Origin: Ancrocorticia sp039812645 | GTDB lineage: Bacteria > Actinomycetota > Actinomycetes > Actinomycetales > Actinomycetaceae | Length of the DNA: 40,616 nt | Direction of reading: 5' to 3' | Assembly: GCA_039812645.1 (NCBI GenBank) | Contig: JBDIAV010000020.1 | Location: forward strand, 1 to 40,616 | Shown here: positions 1 to 7,828 of the stretch, in pieces | Layout of the letters: the number at the start of each line of letters is the position of its first letter | Position numbering within the stretch: the first letter of the stretch is position 1 | Notes under the pieces: generated by a model | What the model saw: the letters and a program-made list of their open reading frames with translations, nothing else | Databases searched by the model: none | What the model was told of the DNA's origin: nothing | Program-made: the position numbers and the translations under genes

Positions 1-635
1 AGGACACCCCGCATAAACACTCACATCCACCCCACACGGGCCACGGGCTGGCATTTGTGGCGAGACATATGGAGGTCGTGAAGCGGTTCGCTGCCATGGC
101 CGTCTTGGGTCAAAATGCAGTAGAGTGGAGGAGCTGAAACCATAGAACTCACTGCGTGTATCACAAAGAGAATCCCGTGCCCTCATGCGAGTGCCGAAGC
201 TTGCATAAGGGCCTTGAGGATCGGTTCCGGGAGGGTGGTGGTCACGCTGACCATGGCTACGCGATGAGCTCCCATCGGTTTGATTGGTGGGTACATTACG
301 CCGGCTGGTCAAGCATTCGCTAGCTAAAGAGGGGAAAGATGTAAACCAATTAGCTCCAATATTTATGCCCACGCCCCTAGGTGCCATTCGCCCCGCGAGG
401 ATAGTCGGTTCTTACGTCACCCATCGGCCTTCACTTCGTGGCACTATGTACCCCGCTATATGCCCAACACCTCATGGCTTCGACGTCTAATCAATTCCTA
501 CACTCGCAGAAATTGCGCCGCTCTCTCCATGGGTTACATGGAGAACTTGGTCCAGCGTGCATCGTGGCCCATGGCCCATGGCCCATGGCCCATGGTCCGT
601 GTGGGGTGGATGTGAGTGTTTATGCGGGGTGTCCT
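1..635. repeat. 39-bp perfect inverted repeat pair bounding a ~0.6-kb gene-free segment
   Basis: Bases 1-39 are the exact reverse complement of bases 597-635, and similarity continues inward for about ten more bases with mismatches. The left copy starts at the window edge, so its true end may lie outside. Between the arms I see no transposase or other convincing coding region; short open frames here have no recognisable protein features. Just inside the right arm is a 7-bp microsatellite (GGCCCAT, about four copies, ~565-595). This could be a MITE-like element, two facing IS ends around decayed DNA, or a large hairpin. The inverted repeat is seen directly; its nature is inference. Confidence 0.6.
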
Positions 636-702
636 ACTTTTGGGGGAGGCGGGTCTCCTACTTTTGGGGGAATGAAAGTCTCGACTTTTGGGGGAGGTGT
701 GG
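632..702. repeat. Tandem direct repeat, three copies, 24-bp period
   Basis: The core ACTTTTGGGGGA occurs at 636-647, 660-671 and 684-695, exactly 24 bp apart, with partly conserved spacers. The array abuts the right arm of the 39-bp inverted repeat. Multiple short direct repeats at an element end are typical of transposase-binding ends such as those of IS21-like elements, but no transposase is present, so a decayed IS end or a regulator-binding array are both possible. Confidence 0.6.
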
Positions 703-1060
703 GAAGGGGGTGGGTGAATATAGTTGTGGTGTTGGTTGAAGAGGAAGTTCGATGGCGAGAGCTACGGATCTAACTCGGTGGGGTTTGCATGGTGTTGGCG
801 AACCTGGCGGGTGGGGCGTGGTGCTTGAGAACTGCTTTGGTTTCTTGGGGTTATTGATCCCTGGTGAGTCGCAGTGTGGTGTTGCAGGCTCGCTACCATG
901 CGGTAGTTCCAAAATGGAGTGACGCCCTGACAACCGGCGAATATGTGGGCAATGGAGCCCAATGTTGTCATGCTGCCCCAACGACTCTCCTTGCTATAAA
1001 AATGTGACGTAGATTATATCCGTACGTGCAAACAAGCCGTTTATTAGGGGTTTTGCAGCT
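703..1060. other. Gene-free stretch
   Basis: I see no coding region with recognisable features on either strand and no clear RNA gene. The stretch separates the repeat array from the conserved leader of the first sugar transferase, and may be decayed mobile-element DNA. Confidence 0.35.
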
Positions 1061-1169
1061 TTGTCACTAAATTGTGCATTACTTTCTGGAAGCATTCCAT
1101 CAGATATGTGCTAACTTAAAACCCATCACGCAGGTGATACCAACACCAACACCACAAACGAGGTCTCTC
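1061..1169 (+). promoter_or_regulatory. Conserved promoter/leader of sugar transferase 1
   Basis: This ~110-bp leader resembles the leader of the second sugar transferase (17601-17699). Shared blocks in the same order are TTGTCA, ACTTTCT, GCATTC, ATATGTG(C/T)TAACTTAAA, CATCACGCA and AAACGAGGTC just before ATG. TGTGnTAACTT resembles an extended -10 element, and GAGGT is the ribosome-binding site. Conservation outside the coding region suggests shared regulation or recent duplication. I cannot fix the transcription start. Confidence 0.5.
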
Positions 1170-1814
1170 ATGTCGACGTTCGATAATGCTGCCCTTTCCC
1201 GCGGTTCTTTTGCCGCCCAGGCCTTTGACGCCCAGTTTCGGGTTGCGTCGGTTCATCCTGCGCCTTCTCAGTCTTTCCAGGTGGCCAAGCGGATTGTTGA
1301 TGTTGTTGTCTCCCTCATCGCACTGATTGCCCTGGCACTTCCTGCTGCGGTGATCGCTCTGCTGATCAAGCGCGAGTCGGAAGGGCCGATTCTGGCTAAG
1401 CAGACGGTGGTGGGTAGGAATGGTCAGTCGTTCACCTTGTTTACTTTCCGCTCCACGCACAACCCAGCCTTGGATATGGCCGAGTCGGACCAGACCCGGG
1501 TGGGTGTTTTCCTCCACGCTACCGGCCTTACCATCATTCCTGAGTTCATCAATGTTCTCCTCGGGGATATGTCCCTGGTTGGCCCGCGTCCTGTCCGTAC
1601 TTCTTCCTACCGGGTTGTTGCCCATCAGATCCCTGGCTTCACCCGCCGTTTGGCTGTACGTCCGGGTATGACCGGCCTGGCCCAGATCAAGGGCGTTGGT
1701 GACCTTTCCCTGACGGAAGAACTCGCTTACGACCATGCCTACATCACCACCTCGTCCCTGGTGGCTGATGCTCGTATTGCCGCTCAGGCACTCACCAAGG
1801 CTTTCACCGCCTGA
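1170..1814 (+). CDS. Sugar-phosphate transferase family protein with non-canonical active site
   Basis: A 214-residue protein of the bacterial sugar transferase family (PF02397). Such monotopic phosphoglycosyl transferases move a sugar phosphate onto undecaprenyl phosphate at the inner membrane face, starting capsule or exopolysaccharide units. Visible features are KRxxD and a hydrophobic re-entrant-type helix (~40-66), a GPILAKQ-like and VGRNGQSF region (~72-88), FRS (93-95), GDMSLVGPRPV (~132-142) and VRPGMTGLAQIKG (~163-175). The family DELPQ motif, whose Asp-Glu dyad is catalytic in PglC, reads TIIPE at 121-125, so both dyad residues are missing. The start at 1170 has a GAGGT ribosome-binding site; an upstream in-frame ATG at 1074 lies in the conserved leader and is unlikely. 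It may be a pseudoenzyme or have altered chemistry. A paralogue lies at 17700. Confidence 0.85.
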   Translation: MSTFDNAALSRGSFAAQAFDAQFRVASVHPAPSQSFQVAKRIVDVVVSLIALIALALPAAVIALLIKRESEGPILAKQTVVGRNGQSFTLFTFRSTHNPALDMAESDQTRVGVFLHATGLTIIPEFINVLLGDMSLVGPRPVRTSSYRVVAHQIPGFTRRLAVRPGMTGLAQIKGVGDLSLTEELAYDHAYITTSSLVADARIAAQALTKAFTA

Positions 1815-2058
1815 GACGCAAGACTTTTTGGCTCACGCACCCCAGAACTTGTCTGCTTGTAGGTGATTGAGAGTATCCACCCGTTCACTGGATCACTCAC
1901 AATCTCCAGGAGGGCCCATGGTGGCCACCTATCGCGACGAGTTCGTCCGCCCACCGGATGTCCCGAACTTCCTCCTGATATCGGGTGACGCGGATTTGCA
2001 CGGTCCGGATCGACATAGTTCTTCGAGTCACGCAATCGAAGAACAGTCCGGACAAAAA
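1815..2058. other. Intergenic stretch with one doubtful short ORF
   Basis: This lies between the sugar transferase and the converging TipA-like gene. A 63-codon frame at 1918-2109 has a good AGGAGG ribosome-binding site before ATG, but it runs through the hairpin at 2059-2100 and resembles nothing I recognise. It may be a gene remnant. Nothing else is evident. Confidence 0.25.
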
Positions 2059-2100
2059 CGGGGGCTGCATCATTTCCTACAACACCTGATGCAGCCCCCG
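2059..2100 (-). terminator. Rho-independent terminator-like hairpin
   Basis: A 14-bp perfect stem (2059-2072 with 2087-2100) encloses a 14-nt loop. On the minus strand the stem is followed by GTTTTTGT, giving a short T run, so it fits termination of minus-strand transcription downstream of the TipA-like gene. It could also slow plus-strand transcripts. Confidence 0.6.
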
Positions 2101-2184
2101 TCACTATAAGGAGATTATTGACGACGACGAACTGATCGGGACCGTAGGTTTCTGGCTTACGTTATGTTCCACTGATGTTGGTAG

Positions 2185-2223
2185 AGGGGCCCGGGCTTGC
2201 CGTTTGTGCAGGTCCGGGCCCCT
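2185..2223 (-). terminator. GC-rich hairpin at the end of the TipA-like gene
   Basis: GGGGCCCGG (2186-2194) pairs perfectly with CCGGGCCCC (2214-2222) around a 19-nt loop, overlapping the stop codon region of the minus-strand MerR gene. No T run follows, so it is a weaker terminator candidate than the hairpin at 2059-2100. Confidence 0.45.
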
Positions 2224-2987
2224 TAAAGAATCTCAACGTAGAGGCGTAGCGCCGCGGCCGCATAGCTGGCTGCCGCCTTTGTTCCAAAGGCTTCATGAAA
2301 GTCGGGATTGCACTCATACATGTCGGCCATCCCTTGCACCATGGCTATGGAAGTCTCTCTGTCGCCTGCGTGCGTCGGAGTGCCGGGTATCTCTGCGAAC
2401 CATGCATAGTGCCGAGCCGCGTGCTTTTGTGCGATATCAGAAGAGGGAGCATGCCCCGCTTCATGGAGTTCGCGCCAGTGGGCAAGTAACTGCTCTGCGT
2501 CGTACTTCCACTTCCGTTGCTCCACGATCGATTTGCCGTGCCACCAGTTGTTAGAGGCGTTGAAAGCTTCTTGGCCCCACCTCTGGACCACTTCTTCTTC
2601 ATAGCGGTCATTAAATCCGTCGAGCATGACATCCATGCGAGGCTCTTGCCCTTGTTTACGCATGGTGAGAGTGTGTTCAACTGCCCGAATGCGCCGGTCA
2701 ATCCCCTCTCGCTCTTGGATGAGCTGATGGAGGTGGGTGTCGAGTGCCTCGATCTCTGCTGAAATATCTTCAGGAGTATCGAGGACGTCGGCGATCTCAG
2801 CCAAAGGCATGCCGGTCTCCCGTAGCAGAAGTATTCGTTGGAGCCGGGCGACCGAGGTGGAGCCGTAATATCGATAACCGTTGGCTCCAACCCGATCCGG
2901 TGTGAGAAGCTCGATGCGATGGTAATGGCGCAGTGTTCGTCCACTGATGCCCGCTCGTTCAGCAAGTTCTTGAACTGTCCACTCCAT
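2223..2987 (-). CDS. TipA-like MerR-family transcriptional regulator
   Basis: A 254-residue regulator. Residues ~2-70 form a MerR winged helix-turn-helix, with the typical pattern of an RTLRHYH recognition region followed by NGYRYYG. A long coiled coil follows (~75-115), then a C-terminal TipAS-type antibiotic-recognition domain (~120-254) rich in Trp, His and Tyr. In Streptomyces TipA, this domain binds thiopeptides and similar compounds and the protein activates its own promoter. Length and architecture match TipAL. The start is preceded by AGAAGGAACC. A MerR-type promoter lies just upstream (3027-3056), consistent with autoregulation. Which drugs it senses cannot be read from sequence. Confidence 0.9.
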   Translation of the reverse strand: MEWTVQELAERAGISGRTLRHYHRIELLTPDRVGANGYRYYGSTSVARLQRILLLRETGMPLAEIADVLDTPEDISAEIEALDTHLHQLIQEREGIDRRIRAVEHTLTMRKQGQEPRMDVMLDGFNDRYEEEVVQRWGQEAFNASNNWWHGKSIVEQRKWKYDAEQLLAHWRELHEAGHAPSSDIAQKHAARHYAWFAEIPGTPTHAGDRETSIAMVQGMADMYECNPDFHEAFGTKAAASYAAAALRLYVEIL

Positions 2988-3026
2988 TGGTTCCTTCTAT
3001 CTCAGCTTCCCGCTTTACCTTCACTC

Positions 3027-3056
3027 ATAGTCTTACCTCGTTGAGGAACACAACAA
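3027..3056 (-). promoter_or_regulatory. Candidate MerR-type promoter and operator for the TipA-like gene
   Basis: On the minus strand, a -35-like TTGTTG (3051-3056) and -10-like GACTAT (3027-3032) are separated by 18 bp. The spacer contains the dyad CCTC-AAC-GAGG (3036-3046). An over-long spacer holding a palindrome is the hallmark of MerR-activated promoters. Inferred from sequence only. Confidence 0.5.
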
Positions 3057-3063
3057 CCAAAGA

Positions 3064-3960
3064 CTAGTTGCCGAGTTCAAGCTGATCGAAGGCAACCTTG
3101 ATGACCTCGGCTGCCGAGGCTCGAACGTTCTGTGCTGCCGTGCTGTCAGTGGCATCAAGGTAGGCACGGACCAGACGCGCCCCCACTGCGTACCCGGCTC
3201 CCGTTGGTAAACCGACAGGTTCGAGACCGAACAAACGCGCGCTCGCATCGCCGTGCACCCAAACGGTGAAGTTCTGCATGCCAGTCACATCCAGGCCGGA
3301 TGCAACTTTGGCCAGGACGTCGTCGTCGTTATAGGTTTCGGCCGAGACGAAGTGTGAATATCCACGATCCCCGTACAATTCCGCGGCGAACACGTCCGCC
3401 AAACCTTCCGAAATCACCTGCTCGCCAACGGTGACAGTCATTGGATTCCACACCACGTTGCCGGGTGAATACCGAACGTTGTGGTGGAGCTCGTGGACGA
3501 CGATCGCCTCGAGTCTTTCCAACACCTCCTTGGTGGGCCAGAGGGTGATCGAGATGTACCCACTCATGCCACCGAAAGCTGAGAGCCCCTTAATCTCCTC
3601 CATAAAATGAGCGTCGCTGGAATCGCCGATCACGAGCAGTACCTTGATGTCCGGAAGCTTGGCTGCCGGGTCGGCATGTTGAAGAGCGGCAAGTCCATCA
3701 TGAAGAGCCGACTCAACACGGTTCCAGGCGTCCGCTTGGATCAGGGCATCTAACGCCTCGCGCGTGGAATCGGTCGACTCGTCCCATGAGAATCCAAAAC
3801 CCTGGCGATGAACCTGTGCGAGATCGACCTCGCCCGGTGCGTAGCGGTACATGTCCGCCATCGGCTTCCACATTGCCCGCACGAGGTCAGCGCGCTGGCC
3901 CTGCGGGGCATCAAGTATCAAAGTCATCGCAGATGCTGAATCAATAACTGAAATATCCAT
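3064..3960 (-). CDS. DUF2268-type putative zinc-dependent metalloprotease
   Basis: About 298 residues resembling the DUF2268 family of predicted zinc proteases. The key motif is VVHELHHN, an HExxH zinc site, followed downstream by a Glu-containing segment (VISEGLADVFAAE) that probably supplies the third ligand. The N-terminus beginning MDISVIDSASAM matches the usual family start, which is why I chose the ATG at 3960 although its ribosome-binding site is weak. An in-frame ATG at 4125 would add 55 residues but overlaps the divergent gene's start. No signal peptide is apparent, so it is probably cytoplasmic. Substrate unknown; the Bacillus YjaZ group is a distant analogue. Confidence 0.75.
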   Translation of the reverse strand: MDISVIDSASAMTLILDAPQGQRADLVRAMWKPMADMYRYAPGEVDLAQVHRQGFGFSWDESTDSTREALDALIQADAWNRVESALHDGLAALQHADPAAKLPDIKVLLVIGDSSDAHFMEEIKGLSAFGGMSGYISITLWPTKEVLERLEAIVVHELHHNVRYSPGNVVWNPMTVTVGEQVISEGLADVFAAELYGDRGYSHFVSAETYNDDDVLAKVASGLDVTGMQNFTVWVHGDASARLFGLEPVGLPTGAGYAVGARLVRAYLDATDSTAAQNVRASAAEVIKVAFDQLELGN

Positions 3961-4123
3961 ACCGGCGACGCTAAACCTTGACGCAGCGACAAGGTCAAGC
4001 TGGAGTGGGGGAGAGCCATTGTCTGATGATAGGGGCGTGAGCTGACGGGATGTTTCTTTGGTAACCGTATTGGAAGCAGAAAGACGCTGTACCGTGTCGG
4101 AGCCATAGGGCAGAATCACGGGC

Positions 4124-5329
4124 ATGAGCACCGCTACTGATCGACGCCGAATCTCCCAACTCCGCATTGTTGCCCAACGGCTTGTTGGCGAACCGTGGGG
4201 CAGTCCTGCCGAAGCGACCCGTGCGATGATGTGCATGCAAGGGCAGGACTGGCCGGGTGTTCTCGTCTCGATGGCGCTGCGCTCACGTTCGCGGTCAATC
4301 GTGGAGGTGCGTGAGTCTTTCAACTCTCGTGAGGTAGTCCGTTCGTGGCCTCAGCGCGGTACTCTCCATGTTTTGCCTGCTGAGGATGTTGGCTGGTACC
4401 TGAAGCTCACGGCGCTGCCACGCCTTCTCGGGCAGGAAAAGCGCCGTATCGATCATGGGATTGAATCACAGCATCTTGATGGCACCCGAGAGCTCACCTA
4501 CGAACTGCTTCGCACCGGTGAGATTGGTGAGATGGCTACGTCGCCTGACCGGGCACCCGGGTTCGAGCAAGAAACGTTGGGGGTGGCGGTCACGCACGTC
4601 GTAGATGTGGCTGTGGACGGCGCGTCTGGGAGTTCCACACCGTCGTCCGGGGCTCTTCCAAGTCAGGCCGCGAGCCGGGAGGCGCTCATTGGAGCATGGA
4701 CCGAGCGTGGTGCCCTGGTGCGTAAAGAATGGGCATATTACATGCTTCATCATCTCTGCATTGAGGGTGTGCTTGTCCAGGGGCCGGTTGGTTCCGATGG
4801 TCACCAGAAGTTCGTGCTTGCTGAGGACTGGATTGAGAATCCTCGCTCACTCGATCGCGAGGAAGCAGTATTTGAGGTGGTCTCGCGCTACTTGACGTCA
4901 CATGGGCCGGCGTCGCGCAAGGATGTCAATTGGTGGTCGCAGCTGCCGCTTCGCGAGATCGATACAGTGATCGATGCGCTGAAACCCGAACTCACGGGAA
5001 TCGTTGTGGACGGCGAAACCTACTGGGTGCATAACTCGGTGCTTGAACGTGCGGAAGCCACGCCGGTTTCGCGTTCGCTCCTGACACTTCCGGGCTTTGA
5101 CGAATTGATCCTTGGCTATGGGACCCGCTGGATGACGATTCCGGACGAGCATGCTGAGGAACTTGTCCCCGGCAATAATGGCGTCTTTAGGAAGTCAATT
5201 ATTGCCGGCGGCACCGCCGTCGGTTTCTGGCGCCCTGGCCGTAAGCAGCCCACGGTGGAGCTCTTCACTGAACCGACTCCTGCCTTCGAGCGGCGGTTAG
5301 CCAAAGCTTTTGCCTCGTTGCCCGCGTAA
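4124..5329 (+). CDS. HTH_42 winged-helix protein (YcaQ/AZL-type DNA glycosylase-like)
   Basis: A 401-residue protein of the HTH_42 (PF06224) superfamily, which contains the interstrand-crosslink glycosylases YcaQ and Streptomyces AZL. Visible marks are the early QxQ motif (MQGQDWPG, ~39-46), the HVLPAEDVGWYL segment (~84-95), a winged-helix region with TERGAL (~190-196), and the C-terminal FDELILGYGTR region (~324-334). The Q-x-Q pattern is that of AZL rather than the Q-x-D of YcaQ. If active it would remove bulky alkyl adducts or crosslinks from DNA. A low-complexity Ser/Ala/Gly linker (~168-185) interrupts the domain. Transcribed divergently from the DUF2268 gene. Confidence 0.75.
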   Translation: MSTATDRRRISQLRIVAQRLVGEPWGSPAEATRAMMCMQGQDWPGVLVSMALRSRSRSIVEVRESFNSREVVRSWPQRGTLHVLPAEDVGWYLKLTALPRLLGQEKRRIDHGIESQHLDGTRELTYELLRTGEIGEMATSPDRAPGFEQETLGVAVTHVVDVAVDGASGSSTPSSGALPSQAASREALIGAWTERGALVRKEWAYYMLHHLCIEGVLVQGPVGSDGHQKFVLAEDWIENPRSLDREEAVFEVVSRYLTSHGPASRKDVNWWSQLPLREIDTVIDALKPELTGIVVDGETYWVHNSVLERAEATPVSRSLLTLPGFDELILGYGTRWMTIPDEHAEELVPGNNGVFRKSIIAGGTAVGFWRPGRKQPTVELFTEPTPAFERRLAKAFASLPA

Positions 5330-5404
5330 TTTCACCGCTGTGCCATGTGCGGCATGGTGCATACTAGGAGCCCACTGAGGAATTGAACCCCGTAGCATGG
5401 GAGC

Positions 5405-6049
5405 ATGACTTCAGCATTGCAGCCTTTTGATCAGACCGAACGTGCCGGAGCCGCCATTCGTGCGAAGCTCGCCGAGAATCCGCAGATTCTTGTAGTGTGC
5501 ACCGGAAATATTTGCCGCTCGCCCATGGGTGAGGTGGTGTTGAAAGCGCGGATTGCAGAACAAGGATTGGAGTACACGGTATCTAGCTGTGGTGTTTCTG
5601 CCGAAGAGCAGGGGAACCCGATCTATCCGCCTGCGGCGCGAGTTCTTCGAGAGAACGGATATGTGGTGCCACAGCGCCGGGCGCGCCGAGCATCGGTGCA
5701 GGATTTGCGAGGTTCGGGTCTCATCCTTGCGATGACTGTTGGCCATGCTCGTTCCCTCAAGTCAATGTGTGAACAGGCTGGTGTGCCGCTTGATCGCGTT
5801 CATCTGTGGCGTGAATTTGATGGAACCACCGCGTTGGTACCCGCCGGTTGTTTTGGCGACGGCGGTGTGTTGGCTGATGAGGGTGACTCCCAGAAGTCGC
5901 GCCGTGGCTACTCTGATTTTTACTCCTCGGGTGGGAAGCACGACGTGCCGGATCCTTGGTATACCGGCGACTTCGACCAGACATTTGAGATTGTAGAAGC
6001 GGGTGCTATGGGAATCCTCAATGTGCTGTGGAGAAGCGAGACGATCTAA
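5405..6049 (+). CDS. Low-molecular-weight protein-tyrosine phosphatase
   Basis: A 214-residue LMW-PTP. The P-loop VCTGNICRS (~31-39) gives the CX5R signature with nucleophile Cys32 and Arg38; the general-acid motif PDPW lies near residue 179. It is longer than the usual ~150-160 residues because of an N-terminal extension of ~25 residues and an insertion before PDPW (~143-175). Such enzymes dephosphorylate tyrosine-phosphorylated proteins and in many bacteria control capsule assembly by acting on BY-kinases. No kinase lies in this window, but sugar transferases do, so an exopolysaccharide role is possible but inferred. Confidence 0.88.
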   Translation: MTSALQPFDQTERAGAAIRAKLAENPQILVVCTGNICRSPMGEVVLKARIAEQGLEYTVSSCGVSAEEQGNPIYPPAARVLRENGYVVPQRRARRASVQDLRGSGLILAMTVGHARSLKSMCEQAGVPLDRVHLWREFDGTTALVPAGCFGDGGVLADEGDSQKSRRGYSDFYSSGGKHDVPDPWYTGDFDQTFEIVEAGAMGILNVLWRSETI

Positions 6050-6065
6050 CGAAATACCACGCGAC

Positions 6066-6087
6066 ATTAATTGTAGTGTCAATTAAT
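6066..6087. promoter_or_regulatory. AT-rich palindrome upstream of the CAP-domain gene
   Basis: ATTAATTG (6066-6073) and CAATTAAT (6080-6087) form an 8-bp inverted repeat around a 6-nt spacer, between the phosphatase stop and the secreted protein. A -10-like TATACT follows at 6121-6126. It could be an operator or a weak hairpin ending the phosphatase transcript. Confidence 0.35.
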
Positions 6088-6186
6088 AAAACGAATGGAA
6101 CATATATTGTGTTGGGTGGATATACTGACGGTGGATGGGCTCGTAGGGTCCCGTGATTTTGACGCCGTTTAGTCAGGAGTTTAAGA

Positions 6187-7689
6187 ATGAAAGAACATTC
6201 TTCCATCCAACGTTCCTTTTATGGTTTGGAACATTCCCCTCGGGGGCTCCGTAAGGTTGGTAGCGCGGGTTGCGCTTTTGTGCTTGCTGCTGGTCTATTG
6301 GTTGTTGCCCCCGCAGAGGCGGTAGATTCCGTCTCCAACGGAACGGAATCGGTGGCTGCGTCCACTGTGGATTCTCCCTTTGATGTGGAGAGTTTGACCG
6401 CCCATAGCACCGAGGTGTGGCCCGGTATTGTCGATGAATCTGGTTACCGTGGAAGGGCTGCGGTAACAGAAGCCTTGGACGGTCAATCCAGCGCGGCTGC
6501 GAGTACATCAACCAGTGTATCCAGCAACGCATCCCCCTCCGCTTTCTCTCTCGCGAGTTATCAGCAAGAGGTGTTGCGTCTCGTTAACATTGAGCGAGCA
6601 AAGGCGGGTGTGGCAGCCATGGTGCTAGATCCGGGACTCAATAGCCTTTCTTCCATGTGGTCCGACTGGATGGCCACAACCGGTGAGTTTGGGCATCTGC
6701 CAACTAAGTATGGCTGGAGCTTGTGGGGCGCAGTGGGGGCTGGAGGCCTAACGGGAGAGAACGTTGCCGCTGGATATAGCACCCCCGCGGAAGTGGTGGC
6801 CGGATGGATGAACTCGTCTGGGCACCGTCAGAACATTCTCAATCCTTCGTTCACAATGATGGGTCTAGGGTGCTCTGAGTCGGACATCGGTTATGGCATC
6901 TACTGGACGCAACAGTTCGCTGGAAAGTCGGTGACAAAGTCCACCACATACCAGAAGATTCCTGTTCCGACCTCGCAGATCAGCCCTATGGTTACAGGCG
7001 AGCGGGTTGTGGGCAGTGTTCTCACCTTCTCGCAGGGAGGCAAGCTTCCTCCGAACACCACCCTGTCCTTCCAATGGCAGGCCGATGGAAAGGCAGTGGC
7101 CGGGGCAACGAAGAAGACCTTCAAGCTAACTCAGGCGCAGTCGGGCAAGAGGATGGGGTTAGTGGCGACGGCGTCGAATGACCCAGTTTTCTACAACCCA
7201 ACCGTGCTGCCTCTGAGCGCTGACACACAAACGGTCACGGGCCCCTCGGCCCCCGGCCCCGTTTCTGAATGGGTCAATGTTGATGGAGAGTGGTACTACT
7301 ACGGTGCCGATGGTGCGATCCAGACAGGATGGATCCTCATTGATGGGACCTGGTACTACTCAAATGACAGTGGTGTCAGGCAGACCGGGTGGGTCAGCGT
7401 AGGTGGTAAGTGGTATTACCTCAACGCGAGCGGTGCGATGCAGACGGGATGGGTTGCAGTTGGCGGCACCTGGTACTACATGAATTCCAGCGGTGCCATG
7501 CAAACTGGTTGGCTGAGCGTGGGCGGTAAGTGGTATTACCTCAACGCCAGTGGTGCGATGCAGACGGGATGGGTTGCAGTTGGCGGCACCTGGTACTACA
7601 TGAATTCCAGCGGTGCCATGCTGACTGGTGAGCAGTGGATTGGTGGTCAGCGTTATGTATTTGCTAGCAACGGAGCATGGATTGGGTGA
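6187..7689 (+). CDS. Secreted CAP-domain protein with cell-wall/choline-binding-type repeats
   Basis: A 500-residue exported protein. Residues 1-45 form a long signal peptide (basic N-region, hydrophobic ~27-41, cleavage near AEA). A Ser/Ala linker precedes a CAP/SCP domain (~125-245) with the usual residues: His170 in EFGH, Glu191 in GENVA, His213 in GHR. A ~90-residue Ig-like module (~260-350) follows, then about seven ~20-residue repeats (361-500) of the pattern GWxxxGGxWYYxNxSGAMQT, as in choline-/glucan-binding proteins of Gram-positives. There is no LPxTG, so the repeats probably hold it to the envelope. The catalytic role of CAP domains in bacteria is unclear. The repeats include a near-perfect 120-bp duplication. 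Confidence 0.88.
   Translation: MKEHSSIQRSFYGLEHSPRGLRKVGSAGCAFVLAAGLLVVAPAEAVDSVSNGTESVAASTVDSPFDVESLTAHSTEVWPGIVDESGYRGRAAVTEALDGQSSAAASTSTSVSSNASPSAFSLASYQQEVLRLVNIERAKAGVAAMVLDPGLNSLSSMWSDWMATTGEFGHLPTKYGWSLWGAVGAGGLTGENVAAGYSTPAEVVAGWMNSSGHRQNILNPSFTMMGLGCSESDIGYGIYWTQQFAGKSVTKSTTYQKIPVPTSQISPMVTGERVVGSVLTFSQGGKLPPNTTLSFQWQADGKAVAGATKKTFKLTQAQSGKRMGLVATASNDPVFYNPTVLPLSADTQTVTGPSAPGPVSEWVNVDGEWYYYGADGAIQTGWILIDGTWYYSNDSGVRQTGWVSVGGKWYYLNASGAMQTGWVAVGGTWYYMNSSGAMQTGWLSVGGKWYYLNASGAMQTGWVAVGGTWYYMNSSGAMLTGEQWIGGQRYVFASNGAWIG
7405..7620 (+). repeat. 120-bp tandem duplication in the cell-wall-binding repeat region
   Basis: Bases 7405-7500 and 7525-7620 (offset 120 bp) differ at only about two positions, both synonymous. 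Each unit encodes two 20-residue wall-binding repeats. Such identity implies recent duplication or gene conversion, and the copy number may vary between strains. Confidence 0.85.
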
Positions 7690-7745
7690 GGGTTAAAAAC
7701 TCATCCGGGGATTTCCTATCATTTCCGGAGGACCTGGTGAAACAG

Positions 7746-7783
7746 GTGAGGGGCACACCCACTTTCATGGGTGTGCCCCTCAC
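7746..7783. terminator. Strong bidirectional terminator hairpin
   Basis: A perfect 16-bp stem (7746-7761 with 7768-7783) with a 6-nt loop lies between the convergent CAP-domain gene and the sugar-binding protein gene. On the plus strand it is followed by TCGCTTT; on the minus strand by CTGTTT. Position and stem strength suit termination of both transcripts. Confidence 0.8.
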
Positions 7784-7828
7784 TCGCTTTAGTTTGGCGA
7801 CGGCGAATGCCGTCTTCTGCGGGTTCTG

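Noticed and set aside
284..773. Short open frames inside the 39-bp inverted repeat segment
   Set aside because: No ribosome-binding sites, no recognisable residues, and one is largely translated microsatellite; not supported as genes.
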